Below are positions 25,664-34,131 of a stretch of DNA of 45,304 nt, in pieces (within the stretch, counting starts at the first letter, position 1; each line of letters starts with the position of its first letter). Source of the DNA: an uncultured Phocaeicola sp. (lineage in GTDB: Bacteria > Bacteroidota > Bacteroidia > Bacteroidales > Bacteroidaceae); the NCBI GenBank assembly GCA_944320605.1, contig CALUIE010000014.1:1-45304 (forward strand), written 5' to 3'. The notes below the pieces were generated by a model, which saw only the letters and a program-made list of their open reading frames with translations, searched no databases and had not been told where the DNA came from. Both the position numbers and the translations under genes were made by a program.

Positions 25664-25989
25664 AAGATTATAGTTTTACGGTTTGAGTTTAAAAGATTGC
25701 CATAAATATAGTCAAATATCTTATAAAACAAAAGGAAACGGCATTATTTTTGGTAGGAAAGCAGAAATGGAGTAATGAAGTATAGACAATTTTCCATCTA
25801 CTTTACGTATATCAGTCAAACTAAATACTTTACCATCTACAATAAATGAGTTTTAATTTATCACGCTATCATCCTAAGGCTCTATATAAATAAAGAGTAT
25901 CAGGACATAGAAGTTATAAATGATCAAATTATTATTTTTTTATTATTTGTGTATGAACAATATATTTACTAACTTGCAGAAAATATCAT
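25664..25989. other. Gene-free stretch upstream of the palindrome array
   Basis: About 325 AT-rich bases between two diverging units. It must hold the promoter of the leftward peptide-lipoprotein operon, but no clean TAnnTTTG with a -33 partner is visible. I see no convincing gene in it. Confidence 0.5.
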
Positions 25990-26073
25990 CGTTCCACAGC
26001 TGTGGAACGATTAAACCACACGTGTGGTACAAACGTTTCACACGTGTAGAATGTTCGTTCCACACGTGTGGAA
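25990..26073. promoter_or_regulatory. Array of four palindromes in exact 22-bp phase
   Basis: The cores are TTCCACAGCTGTGGAA (within 25990-26009), ACCACACGTGTGGT (26015-26028), TTCACACGTGTAGA (around 26037-26050) and TTCCACACGTGTGGAA (26058-26073). Their centres fall at 25999.5, 26021.5, 26043.5 and 26065.5, so the spacing is exactly 22 bases each time, about two helical turns. The array ends 31 bases before the start codon of the HU-like gene. It looks like a cooperative operator set or iterons. The likely binder is the neighbouring HU-helix-turn-helix protein (inference). Confidence 0.75.
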
Positions 26074-26104
26074 TAATAATAATAACATCAAAAAATAAAA
26101 AACA

Positions 26105-26710
26105 ATGGAAGACATCAAATTTGATTTTTACAAAAACCCGTCGAAAAGTAAGGATTATCAATCGTCAGACTATCATATACGCATAAACGACAGAAAGGTG
26201 ATAGACCTGAAAAACTTGTCTGAAACAATTCAGAAAAATTGTTCCATGACGAAATCGGACGTAAACGGTGTCCTCACCGCATTACAGGAGGAGATTATAT
26301 ACCAGCTATCATTCGGCAACATTGTCAAATTAGACAATATCTGTCAGTTTGAAACAATCTTAGGAACAAAAAACAAGAAATGTACAGGCAAGGAAACCGG
26401 AAAAGACATTGACCTTAAAGCAATAAGGATACATCCGGAAAACGAGTTGAAAGAGGAAGTAAGAAAAGAATTGCTCAACAGGAAAATTGCAAGATGCAAA
26501 TGGTGTCATTCAGAGGAAATTACAACAGCCGAAATAGATAACGCTATTAGCGAATTCTTTGAAAAGAACGAATTTATAACCAGGAAAGACATTGAAAAGA
26601 TATTCAGCATAACCAAATACAAGGCACGCCAAATAATAAAAAATCTGTGCGAGAATAAGAAAATAACGAACGTTGGCAGTAAACTGCAACCACTTTACAG
26701 AAAAGCCTGA
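26105..26710 (+). CDS. HU-like DNA-binding protein with C-terminal helix-turn-helix-like region
   Basis: 201 residues. The N-terminal part (about 5-125) is the HU/IHF-like fold common in Bacteroidetes: FYKNPSKSKDYQSSDYHIRI, then LSETIQKNCSMTKSDVNGVL and LSFGNIVKLDNICQFETIL. A linker with a Cys pair (CKWCHSEEITTAEID) leads to about 60 residues resembling a winged helix (EFITRKDIEKIFSITKYKAR, QIIKNLCENKKITNVG). The combination suggests a sequence-specific regulator or nucleoid protein rather than plain HU. Four phased palindromes lie just upstream, suggesting autoregulation. The gene stands alone, with a strong terminator after it. Confidence 0.75.
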   Translation: MEDIKFDFYKNPSKSKDYQSSDYHIRINDRKVIDLKNLSETIQKNCSMTKSDVNGVLTALQEEIIYQLSFGNIVKLDNICQFETILGTKNKKCTGKETGKDIDLKAIRIHPENELKEEVRKELLNRKIARCKWCHSEEITTAEIDNAISEFFEKNEFITRKDIEKIFSITKYKARQIIKNLCENKKITNVGSKLQPLYRKA

Positions 26711-26731
26711 CATGTTTATGACTAAAACAAG

Positions 26732-26777
26732 AAACAGGCAGTAAACACTGTGTTCATTAAGTGTTTACTGCCTGTTT
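26732..26777. terminator. Bidirectional terminator after the HU-like gene
   Basis: AAACAGGCAGTAAACACT (26732-26749) pairs perfectly over 18 bases with 26760-26777 around a 10-base loop, with A/T-rich flanks. It serves the rightward HU-like gene and probably the leftward NigD-like gene that ends at 26826. Confidence 0.85.
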
Positions 26778-26825
26778 AATAAATGTTATAATATAATTTT
26801 ACATAGTTGAACTATTACTAAAATA

Positions 26826-27566
26826 TTAGTCAATAATTGACTTATATGGAATTTCTACCTTGTTGTCATAAGCATTATCCATAGAGGATGAACCCGACTG
26901 TTTGAACTTGATTATGATTTTTTCAGGCTCATCAGTTGTGTAATATGATAAATCAAAGTGACGTGTTTCAGTTCCGGCAGTAGTTCTCTTTTCTTCATTA
27001 TTTTCCGGATCAGCTACTGTATGGATCAAATATAATACTATTGTATTGTCTTTTACATCTTCATCTTCTTCAGCTGTCGCCTGATAAAGATAAAAGTCAT
27101 GTTTGTTCAATTCCGCATTCTGTTCTTCGGCATCAGATAACTTATTGTAATAATATGTCAAATCAATAAACATATTAGTCTTATCATAAAATGTTACTTT
27201 GGAATTTACCATATACATAGGAGCATTAGACTCTGTTTTTTCGTATGCTTGTTCCAATTCATCAATAGACATAAGTCCTTGTATTTCCGCATCTAACTTA
27301 TTTGAACCTTGTACTACTGTCCTTGTATCGTATTTATAAGTAACGTATGCATACCCTCCTGCATCCAAACTTCCAGTCAAGGCCTCCGCATTAGTAGGAC
27401 TAACAGAGTAGCCTCCTGCACTTTTGAAACTATAATAACCATAGAATCCTTCAACTTTCATTATCTCAGTCAACGTATTATACGGATCCGGATCCCCCAA
27501 ACAAGAACTTAATCCCATCATCGCCATGAATGCGGTAAACAACACCGCCAACTTTGTTTTCTTCAT
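26826..27566 (-). CDS. NigD-like lipoprotein
   Basis: 246 residues. The signal peptide MKKTKLAVLFTAFMAMMGLS ends in the lipobox LSSC with Cys at 22. The mature part has a beta-rich layout with the segment GYSVSPTNAEALTGSLDAGG followed by YAYVTYKYD, close to the NigD-like N-terminal domain, and a C-terminal domain with alternating strands (TRHFDLSYYTTDEPEKIIIK). NigD-like proteins were first seen in a bacteriocin-related locus of Bacteroidetes, but most, including this one, stand apart from any such locus. Function unknown; envelope location likely. It forms its own unit. Confidence 0.65.
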   Translation of the reverse strand: MKKTKLAVLFTAFMAMMGLSSCLGDPDPYNTLTEIMKVEGFYGYYSFKSAGGYSVSPTNAEALTGSLDAGGYAYVTYKYDTRTVVQGSNKLDAEIQGLMSIDELEQAYEKTESNAPMYMVNSKVTFYDKTNMFIDLTYYYNKLSDAEEQNAELNKHDFYLYQATAEEDEDVKDNTIVLYLIHTVADPENNEEKRTTAGTETRHFDLSYYTTDEPEKIIIKFKQSGSSSMDNAYDNKVEIPYKSIID

Positions 27567-27649
27567 AAATATCTTTCTCTTTTTTTAATTAATAAAACTA
27601 TACTTGAAACGGACAAAACATGCAAATACTGCACAATATATCCCCAAAA

Positions 27650-28159
27650 TTATTCTATTTCCGCAAAATCTTCCAAATGTTCGTCCACATACTCCGCTAT
27701 AGTAGCCGTTACCATCTCCTCCATATCCATGAACTGTTCTTCCAAATCGTCGAAAGCCTCATATTGCTCGTACATGGCCATAAACTCATCGTCAGTACAT
27801 TCTTTCTGCAAGTCCGCCTTATTAGCCTCGTAAATATTCTTTGCGTCGTAAATAAGTTTGGAAAAGTCCTTTGCTCCAAACAAGCGCATTGCCTTGGCAA
27901 AAGGATTCTCAAAAATATAAGGACCGTAACCGTTCTGAATCAACTGCACGAAACCTCCTTCAAGTACCTCCTCACGAAAAAAATGATAACCCAACAGAGA
28001 ATGCTGGTAACCATTAAGCAAAGGCATTGTTTCTGCATTTATTTCACCTCCAGTAACTTCCAAATATTTATCGGTAAAGACCTTCAGAAAAGCATCCATT
28101 CCTTCTTCCGCCCCCTTACGCAAATCGGCGTCCGATACTGTTATTTTCTTAAATTCCAT
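27650..28159 (-). CDS. DUF4375 (DMP19-like) protein
   Basis: 169 residues, acidic and mostly helical, with no signal peptide. The segment LEGGFVQLIQNGYGPYIFEN followed by PFAKAMRLFGAKDF matches the DUF4375 pattern, in which a GG-x-x-Q-x-x-x-N core precedes an Ala-rich helix with GA. Relatives include DMP19, a DNA-mimic-like protein of Neisseria, and predicted immunity proteins. The acidic C-terminus (FDDLEEQFMDMEEMVTATIA) would suit such a role, but no toxin gene is adjacent. Function unknown. Confidence 0.7.
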   Translation of the reverse strand: MEFKKITVSDADLRKGAEEGMDAFLKVFTDKYLEVTGGEINAETMPLLNGYQHSLLGYHFFREEVLEGGFVQLIQNGYGPYIFENPFAKAMRLFGAKDFSKLIYDAKNIYEANKADLQKECTDDEFMAMYEQYEAFDDLEEQFMDMEEMVTATIAEYVDEHLEDFAEIE

Positions 28160-28296
28160 ACATTCTTACTTTTTGTTTTGACAAAGGAAATATATTTTTA
28201 TAAAACATACAACAATTTATATTCAAATATATGCTGTCAAGCATCGACTATCGGAAAAATTATACGTAATAATAACAGACGTTTAACTGACTTTTA

Positions 28297-28304
28297 TATC
28301 TTTG
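28297..28304 (+). promoter_or_regulatory. -7 element of the GT2-HIT/SpoIID/AmpG operon
   Basis: TATCTTTG, a full TAnnTTTG, 26 bases before the start codon at 28331. The -33 region is poorly conserved. Confidence 0.55.
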
Positions 28305-28330
28305 TATGCAAATTTAATAATCAATGAACT

Positions 28331-30673
28331 ATGAACAAAGACATAACTTGCTTCATCGTTTCAGAAGACAAAACTATTTCCGAAAATATATTGTCTGAAT
28401 GCGACAGAGTGAAACAGATATATACAACAGAAATAAATTCCACAGAAGGAATAATATATATAGCAAAACATTCTGATACCGATTTTATTCTTATATACAA
28501 CAAGCCTTATCCATTAAATATAGGATATAAAGCCATAGACCGTATGGCAGACTATCTTGCTACCGACAACGCAGGTATGGCATACTCCGACCATTACAAA
28601 ATGGAAAAAGGCATACGCTCACCACATCCTGTGACAGACTATCAGGAAGGAAGTGTTCGCGATGATTTTGATTTCGGTTCGCTGATAATGTTCAGAACCG
28701 ATATATTCAAAAAAGCGGTAGAAAGCCTTTTTGCACAGAAAGAATACTCCTATTCAGGATTTTACGCTCTAAGACTTGCCATTTCAAGAATGTCCGAAAT
28801 CATACATATAAGAGAATTTCTATATACAGAAGTGGAATACGACTTACGAAAATCGGGCGAGAAACAGTTTGACTATGTTGATCCGCGCAACAGAGACGTA
28901 CAAATTGAGCGAGAGGAGGCTTTTACCTACCATCTAAGAGAAATAGGAGCCTATCTGCCGCAAAGAAAGATGACTATAGATACAGACGAAGGTGATTTCG
29001 ACTATGAAGCATCGGTAATAATTCCGGTGAGAAACCGCGTAAAAACTATTGACGATGCAATAAATTCCGTTCTTGAACAGGAAACAGATTTCAAATTCAA
29101 CCTTATAATAATAGACAATCATTCCACTGACGGAACAAGCGAACGCATAAGCAAATATAAGGACAATGAAAAAGTGATACACATCATTCCCAAACGTACA
29201 GATCTTGGCATTGGGGGATGCTGGAACATTGGTATAGATCATACCGAATGCGGACGTTACGCAGTGCAGTTAGACAGTGATGACCTGTACAGCAGTCCTC
29301 ATACTCTGCAAACTATAGTCGATAAGTTCCGTACAGAAAAATGTGCGATGGTGATAGGCTCATACAGAATGACAAATTTCAGTCTTGAGACACTGCCTCC
29401 GGGAGTGATAGACCACAAGGAATGGACAGACGAGAACGGACACAACAATGCGTTGCGCATAAACGGATTGGGAGCTCCACGAGCTTTCTACACTCCGCTG
29501 TTACGCAAAATAAGAGTTCCGAATACAAGTTACGGAGAAGACTATGCGTTAGGATTGGCTTTCTCCAGAAATTACAGGATTGGAAGAATTTATGATGTGG
29601 TTTACCTGTGTCGTCGATGGGAAGGAAATTCTGACGCCGCATTAAGTATAGATAAAATAAACCAAAACAATTCATATAAGGATAGCCTGCGAACTCTTGA
29701 AATAAACATAAGGCGGGGCCTGACTGTAAAGGAAACAAAAGAATTCGTTAAAGCACAGTTCAACAAATGGGAACTTTGCCACAGAAACCATGAGGCATTG
29801 AAAGATATAAAAACAAAATGTTTCAACATTGATGGTAGTATCATAAAGGTGCAGTTCAATCCTGCAAGGGCAATATCTACAATGGCAAAATTAGACAAAT
29901 CGTCTATCGCGACACGCCCATGTTTTCTATGTATGAAAAACAAGCCGGAGGAACAGGATTCTATAAGTATTGACGCAGGAATGAGATTCAGCATAAGGCT
30001 CAATCCATACCCTATCCTGCCCGGACATCTGACTATTTCTTCGGAAGAGCATATTCCCCAGACGCTCGCCGACAAGGCAAATATGCAACTGCCGTGGAAA
30101 ATACTTCAGAAAGTGGAAGACCATTTCGGACGTGAATATGCCATATTCTACAATGGTGCAAAGTGCGGTGCTTCGGCTCCGGATCATTTTCATTTCCAGG
30201 CAGCTAAAACGACGGATATTCCTTTAATCGCTCAATGGAAAGAAATATTCAAATCGGCAGTGAAGGACGAAACTGTGGCAATGCATAACGGTGACGTATG
30301 CACGAGTTATTCGGTAAATGGTTACTTATGTCCCATAAAGGTTTTCACCTCACATTCAGGGTATATAGATATAGAATTGCTTGGTAAGTATTTTGACTCA
30401 TTGACCGTACATAACGGTGAACCTGAGCCACGATACAATATGTTTGCTTGGAGAGACAGTGAAGGGAAGTTTATATCAGCTTATTTTCCAAGGGAAGAAC
30501 ACAGACCATCATGTTATTTTAAGGAAGGCGATGAACAGATTTTTGTCAGTCCGGGAGCATTGGATATGGCCGGTCTTATAGTAACTCCACGCGAAGAAGA
30601 CTTCAAGAAAATCACAGAAAAAGACATAAAAAAGATTTACAAAGAGGTATCATCATGGAAAAACCATATATAA
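28331..30673 (+). CDS. Glycosyltransferase family 2 fused to a DUF4922 HIT-like domain
   Basis: 780 residues in three parts. Residues about 1-220 form an unrecognised domain that itself resembles a glycosyltransferase fragment. Residues about 225-450 are a GT-A family 2 domain: [33 protein letters not shown] and the metal-binding DSDD near 316. Residues about 525-770 are DUF4922, related to the HIT/GalT superfamily: [31 protein letters not shown] and the H-x-H-x-Q nucleotidyl-transfer motif in DHFHFQA near 618. A sugar transferase joined to a nucleotide-sugar transfer or phosphorylase-like domain is likely, but the substrate is unknown. The last 19 bases overlap the SpoIID gene, and AmpG follows, which points to cell-wall sugars. 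Confidence 0.82.
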   Translation: MNKDITCFIVSEDKTISENILSECDRVKQIYTTEINSTEGIIYIAKHSDTDFILIYNKPYPLNIGYKAIDRMADYLATDNAGMAYSDHYKMEKGIRSPHPVTDYQEGSVRDDFDFGSLIMFRTDIFKKAVESLFAQKEYSYSGFYALRLAISRMSEIIHIREFLYTEVEYDLRKSGEKQFDYVDPRNRDVQIEREEAFTYHLREIGAYLPQRKMTIDTDEGDFDYEASVIIPVRNRVKTIDDAINSVLEQETDFKFNLIIIDNHSTDGTSERISKYKDNEKVIHIIPKRTDLGIGGCWNIGIDHTECGRYAVQLDSDDLYSSPHTLQTIVDKFRTEKCAMVIGSYRMTNFSLETLPPGVIDHKEWTDENGHNNALRINGLGAPRAFYTPLLRKIRVPNTSYGEDYALGLAFSRNYRIGRIYDVVYLCRRWEGNSDAALSIDKINQNNSYKDSLRTLEINIRRGLTVKETKEFVKAQFNKWELCHRNHEALKDIKTKCFNIDGSIIKVQFNPARAISTMAKLDKSSIATRPCFLCMKNKPEEQDSISIDAGMRFSIRLNPYPILPGHLTISSEEHIPQTLADKANMQLPWKILQKVEDHFGREYAIFYNGAKCGASAPDHFHFQAAKTTDIPLIAQWKEIFKSAVKDETVAMHNGDVCTSYSVNGYLCPIKVFTSHSGYIDIELLGKYFDSLTVHNGEPEPRYNMFAWRDSEGKFISAYFPREEHRPSCYFKEGDEQIFVSPGALDMAGLIVTPREEDFKKITEKDIKKIYKEVSSWKNHI

Positions 30674-31968
30674 ATGTAGGAATAATCACGGGAAAAGAGA
30701 TTTCATTCACTCTGAACGGAAAACACCATACTGATAGCGGTGATATTCTGACAGGAAAAATGAATGCTTCTGTAACCGAAAACGGGAAAATTTCGTTTGG
30801 TACAGACGAAATAGATACTGTGGAGTTTATTCCAGAAAACAATGACTGCTCGTTTACGCTCCATAATGTCACCATAGGCATCTCCTATCATTGGGAAAGG
30901 CAGGAAGAGCAAACTTTTACCGGCAGGCTGAAACTGATAAGCGATGAGTACAGTGTTATAGCCATAAACATATTGCCTGTCGAAGATTACCTTGTAAGCG
31001 TTATTTCTTCTGAAATGAGTGCCACATCATCAGTGGAATTTCTGAAATCCCATGCAGTGATATCACGAAGCTGGCTTCTTGCACAAATCGGAAACAGAGA
31101 CAAAAAAGACGTACATAAATCTTTACAACAATGTATTTCAGAAGAAGATAGCATTATCCGATGGTATGATCGGGAAGATCACAAGTTATTCGATGTTTGC
31201 GCAGACGACCATTGCCAGAGATATCAGGGAATTACTAAAGCTACAAACCCGTCTGTAGCAAAAGCCGTCCGCGAAACTGAAGGTAAGGTATTGATGTACA
31301 ATAATGAGATTTGCGATGCAAGATTCTCTAAATGCTGTGGAGGAGTATCGGAAACATTCGACACGTGCTGGGAAAATAAAGACTACCCTTATCTGCAACC
31401 GGTAGCAGATAATGAAGGCTCACTAACCATTTCTGACCTTAGTATAGAAGATAATGCAGACAAATGGATAAGAAGCAATCCGAAAGCATTCTGCAATACG
31501 CACGACGAAAAAGTTCTGAAACAGATTCTGAACAATTATGATCAGGAAACTACCGATTTCTACCGTTGGAAAGTGAAATACTCTCAAAATGAAATATCGG
31601 ACCTCATTCACAGAAAAACAGGAATAGATTTTGGTGAGATAAAAGACCTGATTCCAATAAAAAGAGGTAAATCAGGGAGAATTTCTAAACTGAAAATCGT
31701 AGGAACAATGCGTACTATGACTATCGGTAAGGAACTGGAAATACGCAGGGCATTATCAGAAAGCCATTTGTTCAGTTCGGCTTTTGTTGTGGACAAAACA
31801 GGAGATTCTGATTGTATTCCGTCAGGATTTATAATCACTGGTGCAGGTTGGGGACACGGTGTAGGCTTATGCCAGATTGGCGCAGCCATGATGGGAGAAA
31901 AAGGCTATTCTTACGATAAAATTCTTTTACACTATTATAAAAGTGCGGAAATAAGGAAACTATATTAA
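30655..31968 (+). CDS. SpoIID/LytB domain protein
   Basis: 437 residues. The SpoIID domain shows [20 protein letters not shown], the paired cysteines of [20 protein letters not shown] and the C-terminal [20 protein letters not shown] signature. SpoIID of Bacillus is a lytic transglycosylase that acts on peptidoglycan strands lacking stem peptides; LytB relatives enhance amidases. There is no obvious signal peptide at the N-terminus ([20 protein letters not shown]), which is odd for a wall enzyme and suggests cytoplasmic action on imported muropeptides or an unusual export route. It overlaps the preceding GT2-HIT gene and directly abuts the AmpG-like gene. Confidence 0.85.
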   Translation: MEKPYINVGIITGKEISFTLNGKHHTDSGDILTGKMNASVTENGKISFGTDEIDTVEFIPENNDCSFTLHNVTIGISYHWERQEEQTFTGRLKLISDEYSVIAINILPVEDYLVSVISSEMSATSSVEFLKSHAVISRSWLLAQIGNRDKKDVHKSLQQCISEEDSIIRWYDREDHKLFDVCADDHCQRYQGITKATNPSVAKAVRETEGKVLMYNNEICDARFSKCCGGVSETFDTCWENKDYPYLQPVADNEGSLTISDLSIEDNADKWIRSNPKAFCNTHDEKVLKQILNNYDQETTDFYRWKVKYSQNEISDLIHRKTGIDFGEIKDLIPIKRGKSGRISKLKIVGTMRTMTIGKELEIRRALSESHLFSSAFVVDKTGDSDCIPSGFIITGAGWGHGVGLCQIGAAMMGEKGYSYDKILLHYYKSAEIRKLY

Positions 31969-33243
31969 ATGAACAATACAATGAAAACACGGTCGCCTTG
32001 GGCATGGGTTCCTTCGCTGTATTTTGCCGAGGGACTACCATATGTGGCTGTTATGATAATATCGCTCGTAATGTACAAGCGAATGGGAATATCAAACACG
32101 GAAGTGGCACTATATACGAGTTGGCTGAACCTGCCGTGGGTTATAAAACCGCTATGGAGTCCATTCATCGACATAATAAAAACCAAACGCTACTGGATAA
32201 CTTCCATGCAATTGCTTATAGGTGCCGGACTGGCCGGGATAGCTTTCACCATTCCTACGGATTCGTTCCTGCAGACTACTCTCGCTATTTTCTGGCTGAT
32301 GGCTTTCAGCTCTGCCACTCACGACATAGCGGCCGACGGGTTCTATATGATAGGGCTTACGCAACACGAACAGGCTCTGTTTGTAGGTATCAGAAGTACT
32401 TTCTACCGTCTTGCCACTATCACAGGGCAAGGTGGACTGATTATGCTGGCCGGATATTTAGAAAGCAGCGGAGGAAGCATCAGCAGGGCGTGGAGCATCA
32501 CTTTCTACATTCTCGCGGGACTGTTCATCGGGCTGTGGCTGTATCACAGATGGATTCTTCCGCGTCCGTCGTCGGATATAAAGGTGAACAGCAATGGTTC
32601 AAAAGGTATTCTGTCGTCCTTCATAGATACATTCCGTTCTTTTTTCAGGAAGGAACAGGCTGCTGTAGCTATACTGTTCATGCTGCTCTACCGTCTGCCT
32701 GAAGCACAATTGGCCAAGATGGGTATCCCCTTCCTTCTCGACCCTATAGAAAAGGGCGGTATGGGAATGTCCACAGAGCAGATAGGTTTCACACAGGGAA
32801 CAGTGGGTGTGATAGGTCTTACGCTCGGCGGTATATTGGGAGGAATAGCCGTCTCGCGCCACGGCCTGAAGAAATGGCTCTGGCCTATGGTATGGGCTAT
32901 ATCACTGCCCGACATCGTTTATGTGTATCTCAGTTTCTTCCAGCACAGCAGTCTGCCGGTTATAAATTTGTGCATCTTCATCGAACAATTCGGCTATGGT
33001 TTTGGTTTTACTGCATATATGCTTTACATGATTTATTTCTCGCAAGGGGAAAGCAAGACTGCACATTACGCAATATGTACGGCATTTATGGCTTTGGGAA
33101 TGATGCTGCCGGGAATGATAGCCGGCTGGCTTCAGGAAACAATGGAGTACCGCATGTTCTTCATCTGGATAATGATATGCACGGCTGCCACGTTCTGGGT
33201 TACATCATTGCTGAAGATTGACAATGAATTCGGCAAGAAATAA
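31969..33243 (+). CDS. AmpG-like MFS transporter (muropeptide permease family)
   Basis: 424 residues with about twelve membrane segments. The start matches AmpG-type permeases: PSLYFAEGLPYVAVMIISLV, then YTSWLNLPWVIKPLWSPFID, with the D-x-x-K loop motif in FIDIIKTKRYW. AmpG imports anhydro-muropeptides in proteobacteria. The start ATG lies directly after the SpoIID stop codon; a second ATG four codons in (MKTRSPWAW) is an alternative. The operon with SpoIID supports a peptidoglycan recycling role, but related permeases move other solutes. Confidence 0.8.
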   Translation: MNNTMKTRSPWAWVPSLYFAEGLPYVAVMIISLVMYKRMGISNTEVALYTSWLNLPWVIKPLWSPFIDIIKTKRYWITSMQLLIGAGLAGIAFTIPTDSFLQTTLAIFWLMAFSSATHDIAADGFYMIGLTQHEQALFVGIRSTFYRLATITGQGGLIMLAGYLESSGGSISRAWSITFYILAGLFIGLWLYHRWILPRPSSDIKVNSNGSKGILSSFIDTFRSFFRKEQAAVAILFMLLYRLPEAQLAKMGIPFLLDPIEKGGMGMSTEQIGFTQGTVGVIGLTLGGILGGIAVSRHGLKKWLWPMVWAISLPDIVYVYLSFFQHSSLPVINLCIFIEQFGYGFGFTAYMLYMIYFSQGESKTAHYAICTAFMALGMMLPGMIAGWLQETMEYRMFFIWIMICTAATFWVTSLLKIDNEFGKK

Positions 33244-33256
33244 TTTGTGTGTAATT

Positions 33257-33286
33257 TTTGATTTCTCACATAATCTTATAACTTTG
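33257..33286 (+). promoter_or_regulatory. Promoter of the lipoprotein/nuclease-helicase/SDR operon
   Basis: TTTG (33257-33260), 18 bases, then TAACTTTG (33279-33286), a full TAnnTTTG, about 30 bases before the lipoprotein start. It shows that the downstream three-gene unit is separate from the AmpG operon. Confidence 0.65.
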
Positions 33287-33315
33287 CGATGTATTAACAA
33301 TAAAACCAAGTAAAA

Positions 33316-34131
33316 ATGAAAAGAAATCTATTTTCAGCATTGGCTGTTCTGACATGTATATTTTTTATCAGCTCGCTTTCTTCATGCGGCGACAGTTACT
33401 CTCCTATCACACTGACAAGCATAGACGGAAAGACTGTAGTGTCAAACAACGATACTATAAAACTTACTAAATTTACAGATGGTGAGCAATATAATATAAA
33501 AGGTGGGAACGGTAAATATATCATTGATATAATAGAAAATGATAATAAAAATGTCATTACATACAATTATAATGGAGAAATTCTAACAATAAGTCCTGTT
33601 AAAGAAGGAAGCAGTTATCTGCAGATTAGTGACAGTGAAGACAATTTAAGCCGAATAATAGTAGCTGTACAGAATAAAAACAGATGTTATATTGTTAAAG
33701 AAATAAAGACAAATATAATCGGAGGCGAACTTACTCAAAATCAAATAAATGAAATCAACAGTAAAATGATGGAGAACTCAATAGCCAAGATTGGAGGCCG
33801 TTTTGAATTCACATACATTTCTAAAGATTTCAACAATGGTAATGTTTCTATTTGGACATCAGAAGATGAAGATTATATTTCCGGAATTTTCAATCAAAAC
33901 AGTTCGTTCGATGACGATTTGAAATTGCCTACTACAGAATTCACCATAATGTTGCCAAGCAATAACAACTTCCAGGAAATAGTTTTGAATTTATATGAAC
34001 AAAGCGATGAAAATAAATATATACTGTCTCATGACGTAACTGATATTTATAAAGGTCAATACAGCAAGTTGGAAGAAGCTACTATGGAATACATATTAGA
34101 AATACCTTCTGAAACAGAAAATGCAAACTAA
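33316..34131 (+). CDS. Lipoprotein of unknown function with Ig-like N-terminal region
   Basis: 271 residues. The signal peptide ends in the lipobox LSSC (Cys about 24). Residues about 30-120 have the look of an Ig-like beta-sandwich found in Bacteroidetes lipoproteins, with IKGGNGKYIIDIIENDNKNV and a closing LTISPVKEGSSYLQISDSED then LSRIIVAVQ. The remaining 150 residues are unrecognised. Its stop and the start of the next gene share one base (TAATG), so it is translationally coupled to a cytoplasmic nuclease-helicase, an unexpected pairing. Confidence 0.72.
   Translation: MKRNLFSALAVLTCIFFISSLSSCGDSYSPITLTSIDGKTVVSNNDTIKLTKFTDGEQYNIKGGNGKYIIDIIENDNKNVITYNYNGEILTISPVKEGSSYLQISDSEDNLSRIIVAVQNKNRCYIVKEIKTNIIGGELTQNQINEINSKMMENSIAKIGGRFEFTYISKDFNNGNVSIWTSEDEDYISGIFNQNSSFDDDLKLPTTEFTIMLPSNNNFQEIVLNLYEQSDENKYILSHDVTDIYKGQYSKLEEATMEYILEIPSETENAN

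Noticed and set aside
25735-25855. Minus-strand stretch that reads as a protein-like phrase (VDGKVFSLTDIRKVDGKLSI)
   Set aside because: About 40 codons without a start codon and with no recognised family; it may be a gene remnant, but chance cannot be excluded.
25920-26186. Open frame of 88 codons on the plus strand (and one of 72 codons on the minus strand, 25943-26161) across the palindrome array
   Set aside because: Both frames are made by the palindromes themselves, have unusual composition, and overlap the start of the well-supported HU-like gene.
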